DNA from: Rhodococcus sp. Leaf278
GTDB lineage: Bacteria > Actinomycetota > Actinomycetes > Mycobacteriales > Mycobacteriaceae
NCBI RefSeq assembly: GCF_001426085.1
Contig: NZ_LMRR01000001.1
Span: 249,539-313,538 of the forward strand
DNA length: 64,000 nt
Direction: 5' to 3'
In this document: piece after piece, positions 55,307 through 63,469 of the stretch
Layout: each line of letters begins with the position of its first letter
Numbering within the stretch: position 1 is the stretch's first letter
The notes under the pieces: generated by a model
The model's database searches: none
The model's input: the letters and a program-made list of their open reading frames with translations, nothing else
What the model was told of the DNA's origin: nothing
Made by a program: the position numbers and the translations under genes

Positions 55307-56421
55307 CAACTCCCGTGATTGTCGCAGCAAAACGGACCGCGATCGGCATTGCGGGTCATGGTTTCGCCGATGTCACCGCCCCCGAGCTGGCTGCACCAGT
55401 CCTGAAATCCGTTGCAGCAGAGGTTAGTTCACTCGACCTGCCCATCGACGACGTGATTCTCGGCAACTGTCTCGGCCCCGGCGGCGACGTTGCACGCGTG
55501 TCGGCCCTGCTCGCGGGACTCGGTGTCGACATCCCCGGCGTCACCGTCGATCGCCAGTGTGGATCCGGCCTGGACGCCGTGATGCAGGCCGCGTCGCGCA
55601 TCCGTAGCGGCGACGAGACGTTGCTTCTGGCCGGTGGCGTGGAATCGGCGAGTACGAGTCCGTGGCGGTTCTGGCCCCCGGTCGACGGCGGCGAACCGGT
55701 TCGCTACACCCGAGCGCCGTTCGCTCCGCAGGGTTTCGACGATCCTGACATGGGCGTTGCGGCAGACGAACTCGCGCGTAGACGTGGAATCGACCGGCAA
55801 CGGCAGGACGAGTACGCCGCACGGTCCTTCGCACGAGCCGCGGCGCACGACTTCTCCGCCGAAATCATCCCGATCGGACGGATGAGCGCCGACGAGCGCA
55901 TCCGTCCCAACATGACTGCCCAGCGCCTGGGCAGACTGCGTCCCACGTTCACTTCCGACGGCACAGTCACCGCGGGGAACTCCTGCGGAATCTCCGACGG
56001 TGCAGCGGTTCTGGCGATCACCACGGCCGAGATAGCTGCCGGAAGGCCGACGCTGCGCATCCTCGGCAGCGCGGTGGCCGGGTCGGATCCGGCTCTTCCC
56101 GGCCTCGGCCCGGTACCTGCTATCGAGAAGCTTCTCGCCCGCACCGGGGTGTCACTGAGCGACATCGGGGTCATCGAAATCACCGAGGCGTTCGCGTCGG
56201 TGGTACTCGCAGTCTCGGATGCGCTGGGTCTCGACGAGGAGCGCATCTGCCCGGATGGCGGTGCCATCGCGATGGGTCATCCGTGGGGCGCGTCGGGCGC
56301 AATACTGCTGGTGCGATTGGCATCCCAGATGCTGCGACCGAACGGTCCGGCACTGGGGTTGGCGGCCTGCGCCATCGGCGGCGGGCAAGGAATAGCGATG
56401 TTGGTGGAGCGAGTGACATGA
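55303..56421 (+). CDS. Thiolase (acetyl-CoA acyltransferase family)
   Basis: 372 residues. Nucleophile Cys86 in RQCGSGLDAV, His326 in GGAIAMGHPWGASG and second Cys356 in ACAIGGGQGIA are present. The NEAF motif reads ITEAFA, with Thr294 in place of the usual Asn that helps position water in the oxyanion hole. GTG 55303 overlaps the ligase stop; the stop overlaps bioM. A thiolase could condense or cleave beta-ketoacyl-CoA; direction unknown. Confidence 0.88.
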   Translation: MTTPVIVAAKRTAIGIAGHGFADVTAPELAAPVLKSVAAEVSSLDLPIDDVILGNCLGPGGDVARVSALLAGLGVDIPGVTVDRQCGSGLDAVMQAASRIRSGDETLLLAGGVESASTSPWRFWPPVDGGEPVRYTRAPFAPQGFDDPDMGVAADELARRRGIDRQRQDEYAARSFARAAAHDFSAEIIPIGRMSADERIRPNMTAQRLGRLRPTFTSDGTVTAGNSCGISDGAAVLAITTAEIAAGRPTLRILGSAVAGSDPALPGLGPVPAIEKLLARTGVSLSDIGVIEITEAFASVVLAVSDALGLDEERICPDGGAIAMGHPWGASGAILLVRLASQMLRPNGPALGLAACAIGGGQGIAMLVERVT

Positions 56422-57098
56422 GCACTATCAAGTTCGAGAACATTTCCCACTCGTTCGGGGAGCGGCAGGTACTGACTGGCATCGACCTCGAATTCGACGA
56501 GCGTCGGATCGGCATCATCGGATCCAATGGTTCGGGAAAGTCGACGCTGGCCAGAATGATCAACGGGCTGATCAAGCCCGATTCCGGCCGCGTCACGGTC
56601 GACGGCGTCGACGCCGCGAAGAAAGGTGCGCAGGTTCGCAAGAAGGTCGGGTTCGTCTTCACCGACCCCGACTCGCAGATCGTCATGCCCACTGTCGCAG
56701 AGGATCTCGCGTTTTCGCTGCGTCGGTCCGGGCTGAGCAAAAACGAAGTAGCCGACCGCGTCGACGAAATCCTCGTCCGCTTCCGTCTCGATCAGCATCG
56801 CGATCACCCGGCGCATCTGCTGTCCGGTGGGCAGAAGCAACTACTCGCCATCGGTGCCGTCCTCATCAGGCGACCGGAGGTGGTTGTTGCGGATGAGCCG
56901 ACCACGTTGCTCGACCTCCGCAACGGACGCGTCGTCGCGCAGGCTCTGGATTCCATGGACCAGCAAGTCGTCGTCGTGACTCATCAGCTCGCTCTTCTGG
57001 ACAGCTTCGAGCGTGTCATCGTCATAGACGACGGCCGCGTCGCATTCGACGGTGCACCTGCCGCAGCGGTTCCGGCGTATCGGGAGCTGATCGGGTGA
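56418..57098 (+). CDS. bioM: Biotin ECF transporter ATPase BioM
   Basis: 226 residues, single ABC domain: Walker A GSNGSGKST, Q-loop DPDSQIVMPTV with the ECF-type segment, signature LSGGQKQ, Walker B VVVADEPTTLLD, switch His in VTHQ. Works as homodimer with BioN and BioY. ATG overlaps the thiolase stop (ATGA) and its stop overlaps bioN. Confidence 0.9.
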   Translation: MSTIKFENISHSFGERQVLTGIDLEFDERRIGIIGSNGSGKSTLARMINGLIKPDSGRVTVDGVDAAKKGAQVRKKVGFVFTDPDSQIVMPTVAEDLAFSLRRSGLSKNEVADRVDEILVRFRLDQHRDHPAHLLSGGQKQLLAIGAVLIRRPEVVVADEPTTLLDLRNGRVVAQALDSMDQQVVVVTHQLALLDSFERVIVIDDGRVAFDGAPAAAVPAYRELIG

Positions 57099-57730
57099 TC
57101 GGTCTCTACCGCCCCGGTACATCGCTGCTGCACCGAATGAGCCCGGGCTGGAAACTGCTGTCGCTCATCGTTGCAATCCTGGCGACCGTTGTCTTTGCGC
57201 GCACCCCGATCGAGGTCGGCCTGGTGGCGCTGATCGTCGCCGCTCTGTTCGCGGTGGCCCGTATACCGGCGAAAGTCGGACTGGCGCAACTACGTCCGGT
57301 GCTGTGGATGCTGCTGATCATCGGCGTGTTCCAGGTGCTGATCACCACATGGCAGCGCGCGGTCGTGGTGTGCGGAGTGCTGGTGATCTCTGTTGCCCTC
57401 GCGGCACTGGTCACGCTGACCACCCGGGTGACCGACATGCTCGACACCGTCACACGAGCCCTCGGCCCGATTCGACGCTTCGGAGTCGATCCGGATCGCA
57501 TCGGACTGCTGCTGGCCCTTGCCATTCGGTGCATCCCACTACTGGCCTCCATCGTCCAAGAGGTGTCCCAGGCTCGTAAGGCTCGAGGACTGCAATGGTC
57601 GATGACGGCTCTGGCCACTCCGGTTCTGGTGCGCGCCCTCCGCACTGCGGACGCGATGGGCGATGCCCTCGTCGCGCGCGGTGTGGACGACGACGGTGCA
57701 GACGATGACAGTCCAGACGATGACGAGTGA
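57095..57730 (+). CDS. bioN: Biotin ECF transporter transmembrane subunit BioN
   Basis: 211 residues, T component with about four to five membrane helices and the two cytoplasmic ARG-type coupling motifs (QARKARGLQ and ALVARGV). The last ~20 residues are very acidic (DDDGADDDSPDDDE), unusual for BioN. GTG 57095 overlaps bioM (GTGA) and the end overlaps the downstream ligase. Confidence 0.9.
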   Translation: MIGLYRPGTSLLHRMSPGWKLLSLIVAILATVVFARTPIEVGLVALIVAALFAVARIPAKVGLAQLRPVLWMLLIIGVFQVLITTWQRAVVVCGVLVISVALAALVTLTTRVTDMLDTVTRALGPIRRFGVDPDRIGLLLALAIRCIPLLASIVQEVSQARKARGLQWSMTALATPVLVRALRTADAMGDALVARGVDDDGADDDSPDDDE

Positions 57731-59168
57731 GCTGCTCGCTGCGCGGGTTGCTCGGCATTCTGGACGACGGGACGCAGCGATCGTCGACGCGACCGGCGAG
57801 ATCAGCTATCGCGAATTGTGGGATCGGGTAGAGCGCACCGCGGGATCGTTGACGGGAATGCGTCGGGTGGCGGTACTGCCGTCGTCGGACATCGGGTCGC
57901 TGATCGTGGTTCTGGCGGCAATGCATGCCGGTGTGAGTGTCGTTCTGCTGCATCGCCATCTGTTGCCCGAGGAATTCTCCGACGCCATTCGAGTGTGCCG
58001 ACCGTCGCTGATCATCGCGCATCCGCGACAGCACGCACGGCTGCACAGGTGGGGTGCGGACACTGTTGTGGCACCCGAGCACCTCACTGCCGGCCGTGTC
58101 ACCCCGATCGAGCCGCCGACCCCTGACGCCGAACTCCTGGTCGGCATCACCTCCGGAACGACCGGACCACCCAAATTGTTCGTCCGTGATCAGGCGTCCT
58201 GGGCTGCCACGCTCGACCGTTCCGATTCACTGTTCGAGCTCGGGCCGGGCGATCGAGTGTCTGCATCGGGCACCCTCGACCACACGCACTTTCTGTACGG
58301 GGCACTGCACGGGCTCACTCGCGGTGCGACGGTGGATCTACGCGCAGCGGTACATGCTCTCGAAGATGCTCCGACACATCTGTATTCGGTACCGACCATC
58401 GCCTGGGACATCGCACATTCCAACGCCCGTCACCCCGGCGTCCGCGAGGTGCTCTCGTCCGCGGCACGATGGCCGCTGTCGGGTCGCGCGGCATTGGCGA
58501 CGGTACTGCCGAACGCAACCCTGACGCACTTCTACGGTGCGTCGGAGCTGAGCTTCGTCTCGTACGACCGTCGAACTCCCGATGGTGTCGAAGTGGTGGG
58601 CGCATTGTTCGACGGGGTCGAGGTGGAGACCAGGAACGAACTGCTGAACGTGCGTAGCGACATGTTGTTCGACGGCTATTTATGTCGAGTGGGCGAGCGC
58701 ACCACTCTGACGAACGGGCCGGTCGACGGGTGGATGACGGTCGGCGATCGCGGCAGTGTCGAACAGGGTCGACTGACGCTACTCGGCCGCGGCAGTGAGA
58801 CGATCGTTCGAGCCGGACTCACAGTCGAACTGGCCCCGATCGAAGCGGCACTGTTGTCGATCCCCGGTGTTCTCGACGCCGGAGTGGTCGGCATTCCCGA
58901 TGATCGTGCCGGCGAGGTATCTGCAGCGGGAGTGGTTGTAGCCAAAGGGGACTCACCCACAGCGGCGCAGATACGTCGGCACGTGCGCTCGATGTTGCCG
59001 AGCCCGAGCCTACCCGTGGTGATTGCCGTCCTGGACGCCTTGCCCCGCACCCCACGCGGCAAGCTCGACCGTCAGGCCTTGGGGGCAACCTTGGCCACGG
59101 TGCGGACCGTCGGCTCGCCCGATGCGCCGGTGACCACGAACCAGACGGTCAACGCGCCGCCGTCGTAG
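57720..59168 (+). CDS. AMP-forming acyl-CoA ligase-like enzyme, second copy
   Basis: About 482 residues of the ANL superfamily: ITSGTTGPPKLFV (P-loop), HFYGASELSFVSY, GDRGSVEQGRLTLLGRGSETI, and PRTPRGKLDRQAL with the adenylation lysine at about 448. Two in-frame ATGs, 57720 and 57705, both lie in the bioN 3' end; 57720 is chosen. The last ~32 codons run antisense to the thioesterase gene (97 bp). It resembles the first ligase in the operon in size of motifs but is longer. Substrate unknown. Confidence 0.8.
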   Translation: MTSELLAARVARHSGRRDAAIVDATGEISYRELWDRVERTAGSLTGMRRVAVLPSSDIGSLIVVLAAMHAGVSVVLLHRHLLPEEFSDAIRVCRPSLIIAHPRQHARLHRWGADTVVAPEHLTAGRVTPIEPPTPDAELLVGITSGTTGPPKLFVRDQASWAATLDRSDSLFELGPGDRVSASGTLDHTHFLYGALHGLTRGATVDLRAAVHALEDAPTHLYSVPTIAWDIAHSNARHPGVREVLSSAARWPLSGRAALATVLPNATLTHFYGASELSFVSYDRRTPDGVEVVGALFDGVEVETRNELLNVRSDMLFDGYLCRVGERTTLTNGPVDGWMTVGDRGSVEQGRLTLLGRGSETIVRAGLTVELAPIEAALLSIPGVLDAGVVGIPDDRAGEVSAAGVVVAKGDSPTAAQIRRHVRSMLPSPSLPVVIAVLDALPRTPRGKLDRQALGATLATVRTVGSPDAPVTTNQTVNAPPS

Positions 59169-59863
59169 CGGTGGCGCAGTGTCACCTGCTCGCCCGCAAC
59201 GACCGGGGTCAGGTACTCGATCACAGCTCGGTGTGGAGACGCCGCAAGCTCGGGAACGCCGACCAGAAGCTCCTCGATCGCGTGCCAGTATGCTGCATTG
59301 TTGAGGTGGTCGAACGGGTCGATATCGGTTGCGCGCAAAGGGAACTGCACGTCCGTGTCCGATTCCGCCGGTACCGGCTCGGTCAGCCAGGCCTTCCATC
59401 GCAATCGGTGTTGATCGGTGGTTCTGGCCAGCATCTCGAGTGCCCCGTCGCTGATGCGGGTCGGCATGCCGGTGTCCTTGCTGATGTTGATCCAGAAGCC
59501 CTCGGTTTCGATGCGTCCACCCTTGGGGGTCGTCAGCGCCACTCGCATGTTGGACCAGCGCGTCGACATCGACGAACACCACCGGCGCATGTGCACGTGG
59601 TCCGGAAAGTGGATGGGCTCGAAGACGTCGATGACGGTTCGCCGGACGATCCACATCGGATCGGTCTTGCCCAGGGAAGTGGCGTCGAGGTTGTCGGTGC
59701 CGACGTCCTGCAGGTAGCGCGCAACCCCGTCGAAGCGCAGTCGGTTGGTCGGATCGATGTCGCCCGTCCGCACCGGCCAGCTGGTCTCGAAGCCCTCACC
59801 GGGAGGCGGCTGCGGTGCCAGTTCGTCGTCGAAGCCGGCCGGTTCCACGCGTGCATTGGTCAC
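59072..59863 (-). CDS. Acyl-ACP thioesterase (FatA/B-like, double hotdog)
   Basis: 263 residues in two hotdog halves: WPVRTGDIDPTNRLRFDGVARYLQDVGTD in the first and FPLRATDIDPFDHLNNAAYWHAIEE in the second, with the catalytic Asn-His (LNNAAYW) pattern of acyl-ACP thioesterases. It would release fatty acids from ACP or CoA. It converges on the ligase gene with a 97-bp 3' overlap and may belong functionally with the ligases. Confidence 0.85.
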   Translation of the reverse strand: MTNARVEPAGFDDELAPQPPPGEGFETSWPVRTGDIDPTNRLRFDGVARYLQDVGTDNLDATSLGKTDPMWIVRRTVIDVFEPIHFPDHVHMRRWCSSMSTRWSNMRVALTTPKGGRIETEGFWINISKDTGMPTRISDGALEMLARTTDQHRLRWKAWLTEPVPAESDTDVQFPLRATDIDPFDHLNNAAYWHAIEELLVGVPELAASPHRAVIEYLTPVVAGEQVTLRHRYDGGALTVWFVVTGASGEPTVRTVAKVAPKA

Positions 59864-59899
59864 GTTCGCACTGTACGCGGACCGGCCGACTGTGCACTG

Positions 59900-61423
59900 T
59901 CAGACGATGTGCCGGGCACGCATTCCGTCGAACACCGGAGCCACCCGCACGACGTCGCCGCGTTGGGGTGCATGCACCATCTGGCCGTTGCCCATGTAGA
60001 TCGCTACGTGTCCGGGTCCCGCCGGTCCCCAGTTTGCGAACAGGAGATCGCCGGGCTGCGCCAGTTCCATCGGAATCTCGGTGCCGACGTTCCACTGTGT
60101 TTCGGAGGTGCGGGGCAGCGTCACTTTGCCGCCCGATGCCTTGAACAGGGCGTACGACGTCAGACCGGAGCAATCGAACCCGCCGCCGGACGGACCGTTG
60201 ATGTTTCCGCCACCCCACACGTAGGGCAGCCCCAGGTAGTCCATCGCCAATTGCACTGCCCGGCCGCCCATCCCGGTGAGATCGAGCCCCGCGAACGGTG
60301 TCAGAATGGCACCGAATTGGGCTTCGGTAGCCCTGATGCGGGCAACGTACGGCTTGGTCTGTGTCTCGTAATCGAAAGTGCCCGAGGGCATTCCGCCTGA
60401 TCGCAGCACGGCACCCGCGCCCGCGTTGTATCCGGCGAGGGTGAGGTCCAGTGTGTCACCGGAGACCTTGCCTTCGCGCTTCCAGCCGTCGACCTGCCCG
60501 TAGATATCGCACAGCATCGTGCCCGACGCCATGACCGCGTCTCCGATGCTGTTGACGTCGACCACGCCGTTGCCGTCGTAGTCCTTGCCGTAGGTCGCCC
60601 ACGTGCCTGGCATGAATTGCCCCGGTCCCTGGGCGCCGGTGCTCGAGACAGGCGCGGTCGGCCCGTACCGAAAGCCGTTCTCGGCGGCATAGAGTGCGGC
60701 GATCGTGGTGCCTTTGACGCCCCCGCAGATGTTGCCCGCCTTCTGCAACCACGGCACGAAGGCGGTGATGGCTCCCACCGCACCCAGGCCGATCGGGCCC
60801 ACATTGATACCGGTGAACGTCACGGGCAGCCCGGGAAAGAGTGCGCGCCGAATGGCCTCGGCCGACGCCATGAAGGCCGTCTGGGTGGCGATATCGGCTG
60901 CGGTGTACGTGCGGCCGGCGAACTGGACTGCGCCCGCACCCAGAGCAGCGGCAGTCGTCGAGAGAGCACTGGACGAGAGAGCACTCGGTGAGAACACACT
61001 GAACGGAAGTGGGGCAGAGGAGGAGCCGGCAGCAGATACTGCCGCCGCTGCGGTGGGGAGGGCGGCCAGGGCCCCTTCCGCGGCGGTCGGCACCGCTGCA
61101 TCGGCTGCTTCTGCGTCGGCTGCGTCGATGTCTTCCACGGTCGGCAGGTTCGGGAGCATCGGTTCGACGGCAGTGTGCAGGCCGTCGGCGGCATCGGACA
61201 ACGTGCGATCGGCGATGTCGGCGGCCGGCTCGGGCATGGTGCCCAGGAGTTCGGTCCACTGATCGCTCATCGTCTTCGCCTGGTCCTCGGCGTTGGCAGC
61301 GATCTCTGCGGCCTGGTCCGTGACGGCCTTGTCCGGAATCGGAGCCGGGGCGTCGGTTCCGGCAACAACACCGGCGGCGGACACGATTACGGCAACGATG
61401 ACTGCGAATGGATCGCCTGCCAT
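59900..61423 (-). CDS. Cell-wall hydrolase: lytic transglycosylase plus NlpC/P60 domain
   Basis: 507 residues. A hydrophobic N-terminus (VIVAVIVSAAGVVA) suggests export. An Ala-rich linker (about 35-170) is followed by a transglycosylase domain (AAENGFRYGP with its candidate catalytic Glu, GPGQFMPGTWATYG, DLTLAGYNAGAGAV) and an NlpC/P60 peptidase at the C-terminus: Cys418 in FDCSGLTSYAL, His in GHVAIYMG, and a polar third residue in MVHAPQ. It should cut both glycan and peptide stem bonds of peptidoglycan. Divergent neighbours none; downstream thioesterase gene is 36 bp away on the same strand. Confidence 0.88.
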   Translation of the reverse strand: MAGDPFAVIVAVIVSAAGVVAGTDAPAPIPDKAVTDQAAEIAANAEDQAKTMSDQWTELLGTMPEPAADIADRTLSDAADGLHTAVEPMLPNLPTVEDIDAADAEAADAAVPTAAEGALAALPTAAAAVSAAGSSSAPLPFSVFSPSALSSSALSTTAAALGAGAVQFAGRTYTAADIATQTAFMASAEAIRRALFPGLPVTFTGINVGPIGLGAVGAITAFVPWLQKAGNICGGVKGTTIAALYAAENGFRYGPTAPVSSTGAQGPGQFMPGTWATYGKDYDGNGVVDVNSIGDAVMASGTMLCDIYGQVDGWKREGKVSGDTLDLTLAGYNAGAGAVLRSGGMPSGTFDYETQTKPYVARIRATEAQFGAILTPFAGLDLTGMGGRAVQLAMDYLGLPYVWGGGNINGPSGGGFDCSGLTSYALFKASGGKVTLPRTSETQWNVGTEIPMELAQPGDLLFANWGPAGPGHVAIYMGNGQMVHAPQRGDVVRVAPVFDGMRARHIV

Positions 61424-61555
61424 GTTTCGACTCCTGATACTCGAACGATCTTCCCCGAGCCAGGAGCTGTGATCAGTCTCACTCGGATGCTGTACCCATC
61501 ATGCACGGTGCAGTCGATCGACTCATGAGATTCGCAAAAGGAAATGCAGCGAAAC

Positions 61556-62128
61556 TCAGAGAAGCGTGGTCCAGTAATCCGAGAAGCGGATTCCGATGAG
61601 CGCGATGACGATTGCGTACCACACGGCCAGCAGCGTCCACCGCCATTCGAGGAAAAGACGGCCGATTGTGCCGCCGTTGTTCGGGCCGGTGCCGATCAAT
61701 CGGCTCAGGGCAAGCACGAACAGCGGCATCGTCACCGCCCACACCACCATGCAGTAGGGGCACAGAGCGCCGATCTCGTACAGGCTCTGGACTATCAGCC
61801 AATGTACGAACACTTCACCGAGCAGCAGACCGCCACTCATGCCGAGCCAGAACCAGTGGGGCAGTTCGACGCGGCCGAGCCACAGCACCCCGGCGACGAG
61901 CGCAATCGAGAACGCGACGATACCCAGGATGGGATTCGGGAAGCCGAAGAGCGCAGCCTGTTTCGTCACCATCACCGAACCGCACGAGAGCACCGGGTTC
62001 AGGCTGCACGACGGTACGTACGACGAGTCCTCGAGCAACTTGAACCGCTCGATCGTCAGCGTCAGTGCAGCGAGCAACCCGATCGCGCTGAAGACGGTGA
62101 ATACTGCAGCGCCTGCGCGTGTTCTCAT
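61556..62128 (-). CDS. Vitamin K epoxide reductase-family protein (VKOR)
   Basis: 190 residues, about five membrane helices, with the loop Cys pair (SCSLNPVLSCGSVM) and the CXXC active site ALCPYCMVVW. In actinobacteria VKOR reoxidises the DsbA-type thiol oxidase by passing electrons to quinone. ATG 62128 lies 19 bp after the dsbA stop, so the two genes are likely co-transcribed, as in Mycobacterium tuberculosis (Rv2969c-Rv2968c). Confidence 0.9.
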   Translation of the reverse strand: MRTRAGAAVFTVFSAIGLLAALTLTIERFKLLEDSSYVPSCSLNPVLSCGSVMVTKQAALFGFPNPILGIVAFSIALVAGVLWLGRVELPHWFWLGMSGGLLLGEVFVHWLIVQSLYEIGALCPYCMVVWAVTMPLFVLALSRLIGTGPNNGGTIGRLFLEWRWTLLAVWYAIVIALIGIRFSDYWTTLL

Positions 62129-62147
62129 GTCGGTTACCGGTTGCTGC

Positions 62148-62900
62148 TCAATTACCGGCTGCTGCAGCGGCGGCGAGGATGTTGTCCGGAGTCGGGTTCG
62201 AGACGTCGGTGCCGTTGACGCGCACGCTCGGTGTTCCGTTGATGCCCTCGCCGATGACGGACTGCGTCTGGCTGGTGACCCAATCGGTGTAACTGCCGTC
62301 GGTGATGCACGACGCGGTGGCGGGGGAGTCGGCACCGGCGGAGGCGGCGATCTCGACGAGCTTGTCGTCGGTCAATCCGGTGCCGTTCTCGGCGGGCTGT
62401 TCCGCGAACATGGCGTTGTGCCAGTCCATCCAGCTGTCCCGGTCGTTCTCGGCAACACAGATCGCAGCACTCGCGGCACGCGTCGAATACATCGTGCCGT
62501 TCGAGAAGCGGTCGAGAATGGAGATGGGCCGGTAGTCGACCGCGACGTTGCCCGCGTCGGCCACTTGCTGCAACGTCGAACCGCTGATGGACTCGAAGTT
62601 CTTGCACGCCGGGCACTGGAAGTCCTCGACGACGCTGATGACGGTGGTGGCGTCGGGATTACCGAAGCGAATGGCACCGTTCTCGGTCAGCGACGTGGGT
62701 GTCAGCTGCGTACCCGGTGTCGAGTTGGCGGAGGGTGACGCCTCGCCCGACGTCGAATCCTTGTTGACGATGAACAGAGCGATCGCAGCAACGAGCGCGA
62801 TCAGAACGACAGCGACGACGATCTGGATGAGAGTGCGGCGATTCTTGTCGCCGTTCTGCATTGCCCTGATGTCTTTCGATGCCTTGTTGCTCGTGTTCAC
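62148..62900 (-). CDS. DsbA-like thiol-disulfide oxidoreductase
   Basis: 250 residues: one N-terminal membrane helix (about 24-46), a Ser/Thr-rich linker, and a thioredoxin fold with active site CPAC (Cys96-Cys99) and the cis-Pro loop GTPSVRVNG. Extracytoplasmic disulfide formation partner of VKOR. Confidence 0.9.
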   Translation of the reverse strand: MNTSNKASKDIRAMQNGDKNRRTLIQIVVAVVLIALVAAIALFIVNKDSTSGEASPSANSTPGTQLTPTSLTENGAIRFGNPDATTVISVVEDFQCPACKNFESISGSTLQQVADAGNVAVDYRPISILDRFSNGTMYSTRAASAAICVAENDRDSWMDWHNAMFAEQPAENGTGLTDDKLVEIAASAGADSPATASCITDGSYTDWVTSQTQSVIGEGINGTPSVRVNGTDVSNPTPDNILAAAAAAGN

Positions 62901-62930
62901 GCGGCCAGTCTAGGCAGGGCAACCTGAGTG

Positions 62931-62978
62931 TCAGATGAGAGCAGTATCAGATGAGGGCAGTATCAGATGAGAGCAGCC
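62931..62978. repeat. 16-bp tandem repeat, three copies, at the aroQ 3' end
   Basis: Units TCAGATGAGAGCAGTA, TCAGATGAGGGCAGTA and TCAGATGAGAGCAGCC at 62931, 62947 and 62963. The third includes the aroQ stop codon and last codons; the others are downstream copies. Confidence 0.85.
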
Positions 62979-63397
62979 AGTCTCTCGATGGCGAAGCGGT
63001 ATCCGTCGATGCCGAGTCCGGCTATGACGCCGCTGGCGATCGGTGACACGAAGGAGTGGTGCCGAAATTCCTCGCGGGCGTGCACGTTGGAAATGTGCAC
63101 CTCGATGATCGGTACCTCCGGAATGACGAGTGCGTCGCGCAGTGCCACCGAGGTGTGTGTCAGTCCGCCGGGGTTGATGACGATGCCCGACGCCACCCCA
63201 CGGGCCTGGTGGATCCAGTCGATGATCTGTCCTTCGTGGTTCGACTGTTCCGCGTTCACGGTGAGTCCGTGGTCGGCGGCGGTCTTCTCGCACAGGGCGA
63301 CGACGTCGGCGAGGGTGGCGTGGCCGTAGACCTCGGGCTGGCGGGTACCGAGCATGTTGAGATTCGGACCGTTGAGCACCAGCACCTGCTTGGCCAT
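62963..63397 (-). CDS. aroQ: 3-dehydroquinate dehydratase, type II
   Basis: 144 residues, standard length. Motifs [20 protein letters not shown] (catalytic Tyr), [12 protein letters not shown] and [17 protein letters not shown] (catalytic His). Third step of the shikimate pathway in the cytoplasm. ATG 63397 is favoured over an in-frame GTG at 63409 by the size of relatives. It stands alone here, not with aroB/aroC. Confidence 0.93.
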   Translation of the reverse strand: MAKQVLVLNGPNLNMLGTRQPEVYGHATLADVVALCEKTAADHGLTVNAEQSNHEGQIIDWIHQARGVASGIVINPGGLTHTSVALRDALVIPEVPIIEVHISNVHAREEFRHHSFVSPIASGVIAGLGIDGYRFAIERLAALI

Positions 63398-63469
63398 GAC
63401 GTCACTCACTTTCTTGCTGGGCGAACTACCGAGTCGATCATTTCACAGCGTGGTTGACACAATCGTCCC

